From contig CAJWKF010000003.1 of the NCBI GenBank assembly GCA_913042265.1, positions 1 through 64,000 of the forward strand: a stretch of 64,000 nt of DNA, written 5' to 3'. Position 1 is the first letter of the stretch. Every line of letters starts with the position of its first letter. The notes under the pieces were generated by a model. That model was not told where the DNA came from. It ran no database searches and saw only the letters and a program-made list of their open reading frames with translations. Made by a program: the position numbers and the translations under genes. Source of the stretch: an uncultured Gammaproteobacteria bacterium. Its GTDB lineage: Bacteria > Pseudomonadota > Gammaproteobacteria > Nitrosococcales > Methylophagaceae. Shown piece after piece: positions 1 through 9,476 of the stretch.

Positions 1-2
1 AC

Positions 3-866
3 AATGATCTTGATAGCCTAGGCCATGAAGCAGCATTCGCTAAAACTTATGGCAAGTCATCAACTGATTATCTAGCTGAATTTGAGATCTTCATCAACCA
101 ACCCCTTGACGACATCCTTGAAATCATCCCCAGCACTGCTAGTAATAGTGTTGTATCTGAAGATGTAAACGTAGTTGTAACAACTCTTGGTGACTTGGGT
201 GCTGATATTATTCGGGGTACCACAGCTAATGATCTCCTAAGTGGTAATGTTGGTAATGACACTATTTTTGCCGATGGTGGCTCCGATACTATTGCAGGTG
301 GAGTCGGTTTAGACACAATTAAATACACCCTTGCAAGGGAAAACTACACGCTAGCAGATGTCGGGAATAGCAATCAAACAGTTGTAGAAGTAATCAATGG
401 CACTATCGATACCATCAATACTGTCGAGCGTCTTTCTTTTTCTGATGTAAATGTCGCTCTGGATATAGCTGCCAAACCAGGTGAGGCATATCGTCTTTAT
501 AAAGCAGCTTTCGACCGAGCTCCAGATCTAGTTGGCTTAGGATTTTGGATCAAGGCTTTAGACAATGGTGAAACCGCTTTGAAAATGGCATCAGAATTTA
601 ACAGTAGCCCAGAGTTTATTTCACTCTACGGAGCAAATAATAGTAATGACGATTATCTAAATTTACTCTATAACAACGTCTTAGATCGTGATGGTGATCC
701 TGGAGGTCATGCTTTTTGGTTAGGTCACTTAAATGCTGGCACTGTGACTCGAGAAAAGCTACTTATAGACTTCAGTGAAAGTATTGAAAATAAAGCTAAT
801 GTTGTCGAGTTAATCGCAAATGGAATTGATTATATGCCCTATGGTACCGACTTAATACTAGTTTAA
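3..866 (+). CDS. RTX/hemolysin-type calcium-binding protein with DUF4214 domain, C-terminal part (5' end outside window)
   Basis: Frame is open from position 3; GNDTIFADGGSDTIAGGVGLDT resembles RTX nonapeptide repeats, followed by DUF4214-like YRLYKAAFDRAPDLVGLGFWIKALDNG and YNNVLDRDGDPGGHAFWLGHL. Confidence 0.8.
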   Translation, partial: NDLDSLGHEAAFAKTYGKSSTDYLAEFEIFINQPLDDILEIIPSTASNSVVSEDVNVVVTTLGDLGADIIRGTTANDLLSGNVGNDTIFADGGSDTIAGGVGLDTIKYTLARENYTLADVGNSNQTVVEVINGTIDTINTVERLSFSDVNVALDIAAKPGEAYRLYKAAFDRAPDLVGLGFWIKALDNGETALKMASEFNSSPEFISLYGANNSNDDYLNLLYNNVLDRDGDPGGHAFWLGHLNAGTVTREKLLIDFSESIENKANVVELIANGIDYMPYGTDLILV

Positions 867-1005
867 GCTCGTTTAAGTACATCCAAAACAAGCGCGAAAG
901 AATTATTGCAAATATTTAGTTAAGCAGACAAATGAAAACAGCGTTGCTTACGAGATGTTTTTCTTGCCATTACTCTAATGAATCCGTATAATTTCGCTCT
1001 TTCAA

Positions 1006-1081
1006 GCCGGTGTAGCTCAGTTGGTAGAGCATCTGATTTGTAATCAGAGGGTCGTAAGTTCAAGTCTTATCTCCGGCTCCA
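1006..1081 (+). tRNA. tRNA-Thr (TGT anticodon), CCA encoded
   Basis: Cloverleaf readable: GCCGGTG acceptor, GCTCAGTTGGTAGAGC D-arm, CTGATTTGTAATCAG anticodon arm, GTAAGTTCAAGTCTTAT T-arm, TCCA end; one U-U mismatch in acceptor. Confidence 0.93.
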
Positions 1082-1090
1082 GATACAGCA

Positions 1091-1121
1091 AGGGTTTACA
1101 AGCAATTGTAAGCCCTTTTTT
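1091..1121 (+). terminator. Rho-independent terminator after tRNA-Thr
   Basis: AGGGTTTACA-AGCAAT-TGTAAGCCCT stem-loop followed by a run of T. Confidence 0.75.
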
Positions 1122-1305
1122 TATGGGTAAAAACAGCAGGTGGTGCAATAGGTGGTGCAATTCACTATCAATGGCTTACAGGGCCTTATTTGTCAAAAGC
1201 GGTTACCCTGTCTAAACATTAGGTTGGTTAGCGGCAACATCAAAGCCAGTTTTGACCCGGCCCCAAACCCAATCAAGTAATCAGTAAATAGCGCCTATAA
1301 AAAAC

Positions 1306-1327
1306 AAAACCCGCCGAAGCGGGTTTG
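1306..1327 (-). terminator. Terminator hairpin downstream of the 1369-2028 gene
   Basis: AAAACCCGC-CGAA-GCGGGTTT inverted repeat between the stop of the minus-strand CDS and the tRNA region. Confidence 0.6.
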
Positions 1328-1368
1328 TCTGAGATTAAGGTTATGGGCTTTGGGGCTTTTGACAACCT

Positions 1369-2028
1369 TTAGTGTTTCATACCCTCTGCATCCATCATGA
1401 TTCCCATGTGTTGGCTTGCAACATTAAGACCACCTTCATGTGCATGCCAGCTGATACCGCCGTCTCCATTGGCGTCAACACCATTAACAACGGCTTGCGT
1501 CAGTTCTGCCATTTTGGCAGCATGAGCTGCAGCTTGACCTGCACTAGTTGCAATAAGCACTGCTTGTGCTTCATATAAAGCCATTCTGCTACGCGCGATG
1601 GCATTGTTTAATGATGTCACTGCGTGTTCTGTATGGACTTTGACTGCATCGGATGCACCTTTACTTTTACTGGCGAGTGTCGCGTGTCCAATTCCCCCAT
1701 TGGCCGCCTTAATAAGCCCGTATCCAGTACCAGGTCCTGATGCTTCATACGATGAGTCTATCGCGTGGCGCACATGTCTTGCATGCAATTTCATTGCTGC
1801 TAGATCGTTTGGAGATTTAGCGGCAAGAGCAGCGTGAGCGGCTGCAATTCCTGCATCTTTCATTGCCACAGGCAGAAGGCCGTGTTGGGACGGTGTATCA
1901 TTCCAACTAGTCATCACATGCCCGATATGAGCATGTGCTTCACTCATAGCTTCCCCTGCATAAGCACTGGTGTTAAAAGCCATTCCTGCAATCATTACCG
2001 ATACTAACCCAGATATGATTTTTTTCAT
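1369..2028 (-). CDS. Secreted His/Ala-rich protein of unknown function
   Basis: 219 aa; Sec signal peptide MKKIISGLVSVMIAGMAFNTSAYAG; many His (HAHIGHV, HARHVRHA, WHAHEGG); EF-hand-like DANGDGGISW. Confidence 0.7.
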   Translation of the reverse strand: MKKIISGLVSVMIAGMAFNTSAYAGEAMSEAHAHIGHVMTSWNDTPSQHGLLPVAMKDAGIAAAHAALAAKSPNDLAAMKLHARHVRHAIDSSYEASGPGTGYGLIKAANGGIGHATLASKSKGASDAVKVHTEHAVTSLNNAIARSRMALYEAQAVLIATSAGQAAAHAAKMAELTQAVVNGVDANGDGGISWHAHEGGLNVASQHMGIMMDAEGMKH

Positions 2029-2364
2029 TTTTATACTCCTAATAAAGTTTATTTTGACGGTGTAAATTATGTCGGGATAATTAACGAGACAACAACGGTT
2101 CTGATGTAAACCCTAATAGTCGTAATGGTATCAGCCCCATAAGGCTTAAGACCTGCCTTTAACGGTTTAACTCTAGTGTCTGATAAAACCCTTTGATGGT
2201 AACTCATTTTTGAAAATAGCTGTTAACCCATAAGTTACACCGTTATTTGGGCTATATCAAGGAATGTCGTGGGACCTTAAATTATGACAGACACAAATAA
2301 AATTATTACAAAGCATTATTCGTCATAAGTGGTTATCTTACTTAAACATGACGGTGATGCTGAT

Positions 2365-3426
2365 TTACTTGAGTAGCGGAAGGCTATTTAGCAACTTTTC
2401 ACAATAATCCCATTCATCTAATGTTTCCTTCCACTCTAATGGAATTGCATTGATACCCTTGTATGCACCGAGAACCATACCAATAGCAATTCCTCTTGAT
2501 GCATTATCACCACCCACCATAGTGTTTTGCTGTAATGCTTTTTTTAGTCCATCTTCCTCATTTTCATACTTTAAAATAAAATAAACAGCACCTGGAAGTG
2601 TTCCTTCAGTAGGGCTTGCCTTTCCTACTTTTATCGGTTCTGAACGACCTACGTCCCAGAGTCTCGCCATGCTAGTAATGGCAAGATCATCAGCAAACAT
2701 CTCCCGCGACAGTGCCGACTTTTCATCGGTAGCTTCTTTTACTTTTGCCATTGCCTGAGCAACTTTATCCTGAAAAAAGCTACTCATTTCTAAAGCAGAT
2801 GACTCAATTGCATTAGAGGGTGTCTCTCCATTAATGACCCGATGGGTGACACGAGCGAAAAACTCAGCGCCTCCCAATGCATCAACATCTTTATGGGTAA
2901 ACATGCTTTTTCTTGCAACATCGACGACTTCGTCTTCTGATTTGTAATAAGCGTGTGCTGCTGTGTGGCGAATTGCCATCGCGTTGGAAATCCCACCAAG
3001 GCGTTCAACGGGAACCCCCTGCTTTACTTGTCCATAAGTCTCTCGCGTCATCGTACATATCCAAGAACCCCAGTCATTTTCAAGGCGCTTCATCCAATGA
3101 GGGAGTATGTCTGCCACATTAAAAGGTCTTGGGGTTTCTGCGGTAGACGCCAAATACTCTAAAATCAAGATGTTGTAGTCGCCATAATCAGTTGTCCCAC
3201 CAGCCTTTTTACCCGGATGATAGTTACGTTCTCCCCAGCCAATACCATGCGTTTGCCCACCCATCATTTCACCCGGAGACATATATTTTTCTATGGGTTT
3301 ATCACCGTATGCGTTATATATTTTTTGGGCGTCATACTCATAATGACTGCCAAGACAAAGTGCATCAGCGACGATAGCGCCAAAAAAAGTACCTTTTATT
3401 CTGTCTTTTTTTGAAATGTTATTCAC
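2365..3426 (-). CDS. ADP-ribosylglycohydrolase (DraG/ARH)-family protein, divergent metal-site motifs
   Basis: 353 aa; KGTFFGAIVADALCLGSHYEYD N-terminus and MVGGDNASRGIAIGMVLGAYKG C-terminus typical of the fold. Confidence 0.8.
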   Translation of the reverse strand: MNNISKKDRIKGTFFGAIVADALCLGSHYEYDAQKIYNAYGDKPIEKYMSPGEMMGGQTHGIGWGERNYHPGKKAGGTTDYGDYNILILEYLASTAETPRPFNVADILPHWMKRLENDWGSWICTMTRETYGQVKQGVPVERLGGISNAMAIRHTAAHAYYKSEDEVVDVARKSMFTHKDVDALGGAEFFARVTHRVINGETPSNAIESSALEMSSFFQDKVAQAMAKVKEATDEKSALSREMFADDLAITSMARLWDVGRSEPIKVGKASPTEGTLPGAVYFILKYENEEDGLKKALQQNTMVGGDNASRGIAIGMVLGAYKGINAIPLEWKETLDEWDYCEKLLNSLPLLK

Positions 3427-3442
3427 GGTTTATCCTATGTGA

Positions 3443-4123
3443 TTATTTGTGCTTCTCACTCCATTCCTGGGCGAGTTCCATAGCCTCACTTATATCTGCC
3501 TTGCTCATTTTAGCTGCAAGCTTTTCCTTACCCTTTGATGCTGTTACATGTCCGCCAGAACTGGCTATCTCGAACCACATATATGCCAATAAATAATCTT
3601 CCATTTCACCTTCCTCATCGGCATATATTTTCCCTAACTTATATTGAGCCCAATCATGGCCCTGTTCTGCTGATTTAGTCCACCAGTGAACTGCTTTTTC
3701 ATGATCTTTTTCTACACCTTTGCCATCAGCGTACATACTACCTAACTTGTATTGAGCCCAAGCTTCGCCTTGTTCTGCTGCTTTGCTCCACCAATGAACA
3801 GCTAAGTTATAATCTGTTAATACACCACCTCTGCCCTTACTATACATATTGCCTAATTTATACTGAGCCTCTGGGACACCTTGCTCAGCTGATCTTTCCC
3901 ACCAATGAAATGCCTGTGTGACGTCTTCTGCCACACCATAACCATGATAGTACATAGCGCCAAGCTTGCCTTGAGCATACGCATCATCTTGCTCTGCTGC
4001 TTTTAAGCAGTTAGCTAGGCCTTCTTTATCAGCCGAACTAAAGGTATAAAAACAAGGATCCGAGTCAAATGACGCACATCCAACCAACAACATAAAAGAA
4101 AATATTAAAGCTGAGAGTTTCAT
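3443..4123 (-). CDS. Sel1-repeat lipoprotein
   Basis: Lipobox-like LLVGCAS; repeated A-x-YKLGxMYxxGxGVxxDxxxAVHWWxxxAEQG units. Confidence 0.88.
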   Translation of the reverse strand: MKLSALIFSFMLLVGCASFDSDPCFYTFSSADKEGLANCLKAAEQDDAYAQGKLGAMYYHGYGVAEDVTQAFHWWERSAEQGVPEAQYKLGNMYSKGRGGVLTDYNLAVHWWSKAAEQGEAWAQYKLGSMYADGKGVEKDHEKAVHWWTKSAEQGHDWAQYKLGKIYADEEGEMEDYLLAYMWFEIASSGGHVTASKGKEKLAAKMSKADISEAMELAQEWSEKHK

Positions 4124-4216
4124 ATAGAGCCCTTATTGTTGGCATTTAACGATTAGTAATGGCAAATGCCAGAGTATTAAATTACAAATACACAGACAAC
4201 ATAGTAGAACTTATTA

Positions 4217-5104
4217 CTAGGTTACATCACTTTGTCTGGACTGATACTTCCAATACTCCACTATCAGCATGTGCGGGATCGTTAATACAGACAATAAAAT
4301 AATCACGCTCTTTAATGAGAGAGCTGCAGAGGAGGCACCGCTGTAATTTAGAGCTATGAGCCCTAAAAAAATATAACTCAGCACTGTCAAGGGGAAAAGA
4401 GCATAAAAGAATTCTTTAACAGTCTTAAAGCTGAGAGTGAAATATAACTCAGATAAATGTTTCAAAGAATGTGATAAGCAAAAAAACACAACCAGAAACA
4501 TTAATGGCGGTAGGAAGAGTCCGGCACTCAGTGTGACAATAAATTCGAAACGATCATTCAAAGTTATCTTTGATTTTAGCGTAGCAAAAATAATTGATAA
4601 GGGAATAAACATATATGCCATGTAGTGGCCTATCACTGAGAGGGAAAGAGCATTACTTTCCTCAACAAAAATGCTGAAAATATGGGAGACCTCATTTTGA
4701 TAAAATACGAATGGCGTTGTTAAAAGAGCAATTCCTGGAATGATTGAAAAGAAATTTGAAGATGAAAACTTGGCAAAATCAGATCCAAAATGCCACGCTG
4801 ATATCAAAAGGAAAAAAAGCAATGAAGCGAGAGGAAAAGCCACCCAAAATATAAAGCCCACAATTGACAATAATAGGTAACCAGCAAAAAATAAAATTAG
4901 CTTTGTTCGGCTATCAACAAGCCCTGTAGCCTCAGCAATTTTGTGATCAAGCGCACCATGAGGAAGGCCTAGAACCAACATCAATATGGAAAGTATAATA
5001 GCCTGTAACTCGAATGATAATGCACCTAAACTATAATTAAGAATGAGTAAAAGTGTCACGGCTCCAATAAATAAACGCTGTATCGGTAAAAAAGAAGACG
5101 TCAT
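4217..5104 (-). CDS. blh: Brp/Blh family beta-carotene 15,15'-dioxygenase (retinal-forming)
   Basis: Polytopic; LGLPHGALDHKIAE and SAWHFGSDF histidine motifs; last gene of crt operon; ATGA overlap with crtY. Confidence 0.9.
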   Translation of the reverse strand: MTSSFLPIQRLFIGAVTLLLILNYSLGALSFELQAIILSILMLVLGLPHGALDHKIAEATGLVDSRTKLILFFAGYLLLSIVGFIFWVAFPLASLLFFLLISAWHFGSDFAKFSSSNFFSIIPGIALLTTPFVFYQNEVSHIFSIFVEESNALSLSVIGHYMAYMFIPLSIIFATLKSKITLNDRFEFIVTLSAGLFLPPLMFLVVFFCLSHSLKHLSELYFTLSFKTVKEFFYALFPLTVLSYIFLGLIALNYSGASSAALSLKSVIILLSVLTIPHMLIVEYWKYQSRQSDVT

Positions 5105-6237
5105 GACAATACTGCTTTTATAAATGGCTGTTTCGGGACTGCTGCGATTAGCCGGATATAGTCATGTGCCTGTGCTTTATCACTCATAAATTTAGCAAAA
5201 CTGTCTGGGCTCATATTTTTACCTATATTCATGAATATATCTTCTGCAAGATCAATATTATTATCTAACACACGCAAGAATGTGTAATCAAAAAAATCAG
5301 GAATATAATGACCCGTTTTCCCCAGCTTTATGTCTAAAGTATCATTGCAAAGTTTTGTCACTATTAGTTTTGCCCATATTTGAGTTCTCAAAAACCCATA
5401 ACCCGAAGATGGTTTTAAATTATCATTTTTCATACCACCTAGGATAATACCGTCCTCGCTGCGTGGTGGATGATCAATGCCCATAGGTAAAACACCCTGT
5501 TCTTTTCTTATTATTTTATAAGATACTTCCAAACTATCTAAATAGCACTGGAGACTAACGTCTAAACTTGAAGGAGGGTAATAGGCATTGGAAAAACTTG
5601 TAAGCTCTATAAGCGCATGACGCTTTGTAAAGGGAAGTAGATAACGAAACTTACATATTTTACCATCGCCTTGAATATCATCCATTAATCCTACTAAATC
5701 AGCATCAAAAAAATCATCTTCTGTTGCAATTTCAACACCCGAAAAGCTTTGGAAAATTTGTGTATATTCAATAAGCTCATCAGGTTCATAAGCACGCGTA
5801 TCAATAACATGTGTTGCTTTCACAGAAAGGTCTGGCCCTTCTACAGTAAAATATTTTTCATTTTTTTCTATTTTGGTAACAACCTGTTCCAAGACAAGAG
5901 TTTGTCGAGGATCCTCTTTGATCGCTTGTGTAGTTTTTTTATAAAATTCTAAAGAAGCTATATGGCAGTATGAAAAATGTTCAGAACGATGAATATAACT
6001 CTGCTCTTTAGATGAGAAACGCCATGCTTTCCAGCTGTTTAAAATTATATCCCGATGAGAGAAATCTTGTTCATGATCAAGCCAAAAGCACCAAGTCCTA
6101 TCATCATGGTAATTTTCACGTTTTTCCAAAACACAAACTGATAACTCTGCCTTCTTCACTTGTGCGTATTCGTAAGCAAGGCTTAAACCAGCACAACCAC
6201 CACCTATAATTAATACATCACATTCAATCTTTCGCAT
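5101..6237 (-). CDS. crtY: Lycopene beta-cyclase
   Basis: MRKIECDVLIIGGGCAGLSLAYEYA FAD-binding motif, DDRTWCFW, YGFLRTQIWAK; start trimmed from 6279 to MRKIE at 6237. Confidence 0.88.
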   Translation of the reverse strand: MRKIECDVLIIGGGCAGLSLAYEYAQVKKAELSVCVLEKRENYHDDRTWCFWLDHEQDFSHRDIILNSWKAWRFSSKEQSYIHRSEHFSYCHIASLEFYKKTTQAIKEDPRQTLVLEQVVTKIEKNEKYFTVEGPDLSVKATHVIDTRAYEPDELIEYTQIFQSFSGVEIATEDDFFDADLVGLMDDIQGDGKICKFRYLLPFTKRHALIELTSFSNAYYPPSSLDVSLQCYLDSLEVSYKIIRKEQGVLPMGIDHPPRSEDGIILGGMKNDNLKPSSGYGFLRTQIWAKLIVTKLCNDTLDIKLGKTGHYIPDFFDYTFLRVLDNNIDLAEDIFMNIGKNMSPDSFAKFMSDKAQAHDYIRLIAAVPKQPFIKAVLS

Positions 6238-7084
6238 AAGATGTTTTGATCCAAAACTTCGGGTTAAACCATAGAACAAACAGCGTACGTAATGTTATGA
6301 TTATTTTTTCAGTTCTTGATGTGAAAACACGTCCTTCCCAATACATACACTTTTTTTTAATCAATTTTGTACCAATTGCTTTATACAGTCTCGATGCCAC
6401 CAGAATGCATATTTTTGAGCGAAGAGGCAAATAGGCCAGTCCCCACTCCGCCTTTTCATACAGAGTATTTGCACGTAAAAGTAATGTTTGGCAAGCTCGT
6501 GCCATTTCTTCATTTTCTTGAGCAGGATCTTTAGTAATATCGCTTAACGACAACGTCTGCGGAATGTAGATACGCCCTTTCAACGCATCTTCATGTACAT
6601 CACGGCATATATTCGTCAATTGCATGGCCTTTCCGAGGTCACAGGCATACTTTAAAGCATCCTCATCATTTGTTCCTAATATAGGGCTCATCATAAGACC
6701 AACAGTGCCAGCTACCTGGAAGCAGTAGTGTTCTAAAGCTTGCTCATCACTGATTGTGACGAGATCAAGATCAAATATTACACCCTCAAGAAGTGTACGT
6801 GCAGCTTGCACATCAATATTGCATTCTAATGCCAACGATAGGAAGTCATTAGTAACATGATTTCTACTTGTCCCTACTTCTAAATCTCGGCTTATTGAAT
6901 TTAAGTTTACTCTGGCAGTATCAGGGCAATCTCCCTCATCAGCAATATCATCAACTACACGACAAAACCGATAAAGTCTGGCCGCTTTGTCTACAGTTTC
7001 TTTACCTAAAAAAAAGCTAGCAAAAGAGAATGTTCTTGCGTGCTTAATAAGCGTGTCTCTGGCAGTTTCTGTTTGCTCGATCAT
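6224..7084 (-). CDS. crtB: Phytoene synthase
   Basis: ARTFSFASFFLGKETVDKAARLYRFCRVVDDIADE; QLTNICRDVHEDALKGRIYIP (squalene/phytoene synthase signatures). Confidence 0.93.
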   Translation of the reverse strand: MIEQTETARDTLIKHARTFSFASFFLGKETVDKAARLYRFCRVVDDIADEGDCPDTARVNLNSISRDLEVGTSRNHVTNDFLSLALECNIDVQAARTLLEGVIFDLDLVTISDEQALEHYCFQVAGTVGLMMSPILGTNDEDALKYACDLGKAMQLTNICRDVHEDALKGRIYIPQTLSLSDITKDPAQENEEMARACQTLLLRANTLYEKAEWGLAYLPLRSKICILVASRLYKAIGTKLIKKKCMYWEGRVFTSRTEKIIITLRTLFVLWFNPKFWIKTSYAKD

Positions 7085-8553
7085 GATACTTTTGGAATTA
7101 GATTATCAATAACTTTGGCTGAACAGACGACTCCCGGTAGACCGGCACCCGGATGAGTTCCAGCCCCGACGAGATACAAATTTTCAATGCCTTCTGCTTT
7201 ATTGTGATAACGAAACCAGGCCGATTGTGTCAAAAGTGGAGAAATAGAAAAACCGGCCCCATGCATACTACTATAATCCTCCTCAAAATCATCCGGCGTT
7301 TTAAAAAAATCAGCCGTTATTGTTTTTTCTAGATCTGGAAGAATCGTGTCGCTAAGTGCTTTCACAATTTTATCTCTAAGCCTGGGTCCCTCTGCGTTCC
7401 AATCTATCTCACCCTGTTGATTGGGAACCGGAGCAAGTACATAAAAAGAATCACACCCTTCTGGTGCAAAGGACGGATCTGTAGCTGTCGGTCTATGAAG
7501 ATATAAAGAGAAATCATCAGCCAGAATTTGTTTATGAAAAATATCATCTAGTAATTCTTCGTAGCGTTTCCCCAGCCAAATTGTATGATGCTCAACATCA
7601 GCATATTGCTTTTTTGTGCCAAAATATAATACATATAGTCCCATAGAAAATTGTGCATATTTTGTTTTAATTTGCACACTAATACTTTTATCTTTTTTAT
7701 CAATCATTGAGCTATATAGGTATGCTGCATCAGCATTTGATACGACGATATCAGCTGGTTTAATTTCACCACTCTTTAGTATTACACCCACAGCTTTGCC
7801 ATTCTTGATATCTATTTTTTGAACAGCCTCATTTAGTGAAATTTTAATCCCTTCTTCTTGCATTAGGGTTTCAAAAGCTTTTGTAAGCGAGCCAGTTCCA
7901 CCCATTGCAAAATGCACTCCCCATTCACGTTCTAGATAATGAATAAGAGAATAAATTGAGGTAGTATCAAATGGGTTGCCACCGACCAATAGAGATTGAA
8001 TAGAAAAAGCTTGCTGCATATAGGGTGATTTTAAATGTGAAGAGACTAAGCTCCAAACTGTTTTAAACGACTTGAGCCTTATAAGATCGGGCAATACACC
8101 AACCATTTTGGAAAACTTGTGGAATGGTTCATCGGCTAAATCTTCAAAACCTATTTTAAAAATAGCTTTTGATTTCTCGAGGAGATGCAAATAGTTTTGC
8201 TTGTCTTCTGGTTCAAATTTTTCAATTTCTTTGAGAGTACTCTCTAAGCTTCCGCCATAATTAAAAATTTTACCGTCAGGAAAATAGAACTGATACCAAG
8301 TATCAAGGGGAACAATATCAACATAATCGCTAATATTTTTATCAAATAAATTAAAAAGTTCTTCAAACAGAAATGGCGCTGTTAATACAGTTGGTCCAGC
8401 ATCATGTTTAAACCCATCAACCTCATAGACTTGTGCCCGACCTCCTATTGCACTGCATTGATCTATAACCTCAACATCATATCCTTTAGCTCGTAGCCTT
8501 AATGATGCTGCAATTCCACCATAGCCAGCACCTATCACAACAGCTTTTTTCAT
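7081..8553 (-). CDS. crtI: Phytoene desaturase
   Basis: MKKAVVIGAGYGGIAASLRLRAKGYDVEVID; KHDAGPTVLTAP; C-terminal GLYLVGAGTHPGAGLPGVV-type signature (NLYLVGAGTHPGAGLPGVVCSAK). Confidence 0.95.
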   Translation of the reverse strand: MKKAVVIGAGYGGIAASLRLRAKGYDVEVIDQCSAIGGRAQVYEVDGFKHDAGPTVLTAPFLFEELFNLFDKNISDYVDIVPLDTWYQFYFPDGKIFNYGGSLESTLKEIEKFEPEDKQNYLHLLEKSKAIFKIGFEDLADEPFHKFSKMVGVLPDLIRLKSFKTVWSLVSSHLKSPYMQQAFSIQSLLVGGNPFDTTSIYSLIHYLEREWGVHFAMGGTGSLTKAFETLMQEEGIKISLNEAVQKIDIKNGKAVGVILKSGEIKPADIVVSNADAAYLYSSMIDKKDKSISVQIKTKYAQFSMGLYVLYFGTKKQYADVEHHTIWLGKRYEELLDDIFHKQILADDFSLYLHRPTATDPSFAPEGCDSFYVLAPVPNQQGEIDWNAEGPRLRDKIVKALSDTILPDLEKTITADFFKTPDDFEEDYSSMHGAGFSISPLLTQSAWFRYHNKAEGIENLYLVGAGTHPGAGLPGVVCSAKVIDNLIPKVS

Positions 8554-8556
8554 GTT

Positions 8557-9462
8557 TTAATTTTGATCTAAAATAGTTTGTTTTATTAAACTTTCTAGCA
8601 GTAACGTTTCATTATGAATAATTTGCTGACAAACAAGTGGTAACTCAACAAGTTTTTCTCGTGCAAGCTGTAGATGAATCAATGCAGTATTAACAGCCTT
8701 TAGTTGAGGATCTAGAATATTTTTCTCTTGATATAAAGTGATTATATTCACTCCAGACTTTAACCCTTGTTTTGATTGGTCCATTTTAAAGTCACCAATA
8801 TCATCAAAGATCTGATAAGCAATTGAGTAATGTCTGAAGACTGATTCTGCTAGTTGAATAGAATCGCTATATCCCTTGGCAATCAATGGAAGCGTTATCG
8901 CTAAGGAAAAAAGTGGGCCCGATTTACCCGCAGCGATATTTTCATAGGCATCAAGATCATTCAACGATTGATCTTTACATTGCCGAATGTCTAAAAGTTG
9001 CCCTTTAATTAGTTCTGATATTTTGGAATGAACATGCTTTATCAGTTTACTTTTTGGAATATCGTTTGATAGATCTGCAATGCAAGCATAGGCGGCAGAA
9101 ATTAAAAAATCACCAATACAGATAGCTATATCAGGCCCAAACTTTTTCCATACGGCTTCCTGACCTCGTCTTAAATCATCGGAGTCTTGCAGATCATCAT
9201 GTATTAATGACGCGTTATGGAATAATTCAGGCACACAGCTCATAACAATTGAATCTTCAAAGCTTAAGCCTAAGTTCTTAGCAAATGAAAATGTCAATCT
9301 AGCTCTCGTTCTTGAGCCACCTGAGCTGAAATGATAGGTAACAGCATCTTCCAACACCGTTTGATCTTTAAAATCATTGATGTAAAGAGATAACTTTTCT
9401 TCAACTAAAGTTAAGGCGTAAAAGTCATCTACATTTTTTTCTAGGGGGGCAGCTAAGTGCAT
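8557..9462 (-). CDS. crtE: Geranylgeranyl diphosphate synthase (polyprenyl synthetase)
   Basis: LIHDDLQDSDDLRRG (FARM) and YQIFDDIGDF (SARM) aspartate-rich motifs; operon context. Confidence 0.93.
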   Translation of the reverse strand: MHLAAPLEKNVDDFYALTLVEEKLSLYINDFKDQTVLEDAVTYHFSSGGSRTRARLTFSFAKNLGLSFEDSIVMSCVPELFHNASLIHDDLQDSDDLRRGQEAVWKKFGPDIAICIGDFLISAAYACIADLSNDIPKSKLIKHVHSKISELIKGQLLDIRQCKDQSLNDLDAYENIAAGKSGPLFSLAITLPLIAKGYSDSIQLAESVFRHYSIAYQIFDDIGDFKMDQSKQGLKSGVNIITLYQEKNILDPQLKAVNTALIHLQLAREKLVELPLVCQQIIHNETLLLESLIKQTILDQN

Positions 9463-9476
9463 AATATAATCAGAAT

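Noticed and set aside
68-328. 86-aa minus-strand ORF opposite the RTX region
   Set aside because: Antisense of low-complexity RTX repeats; typical artefact.
1021-1215. 64-aa ORF MVEHLICNQRVVSSSLISGSRYSKG
   Set aside because: Starts inside tRNA-Thr and runs through its terminator; not a real CDS, though the downstream repeat is noted as a possible integration scar.
3443-4123. Repeated DNA as possible CRISPR or tandem array
   Set aside because: The periodicity (about 36 codons) is explained by Sel1 protein repeats; no direct repeat-spacer structure.
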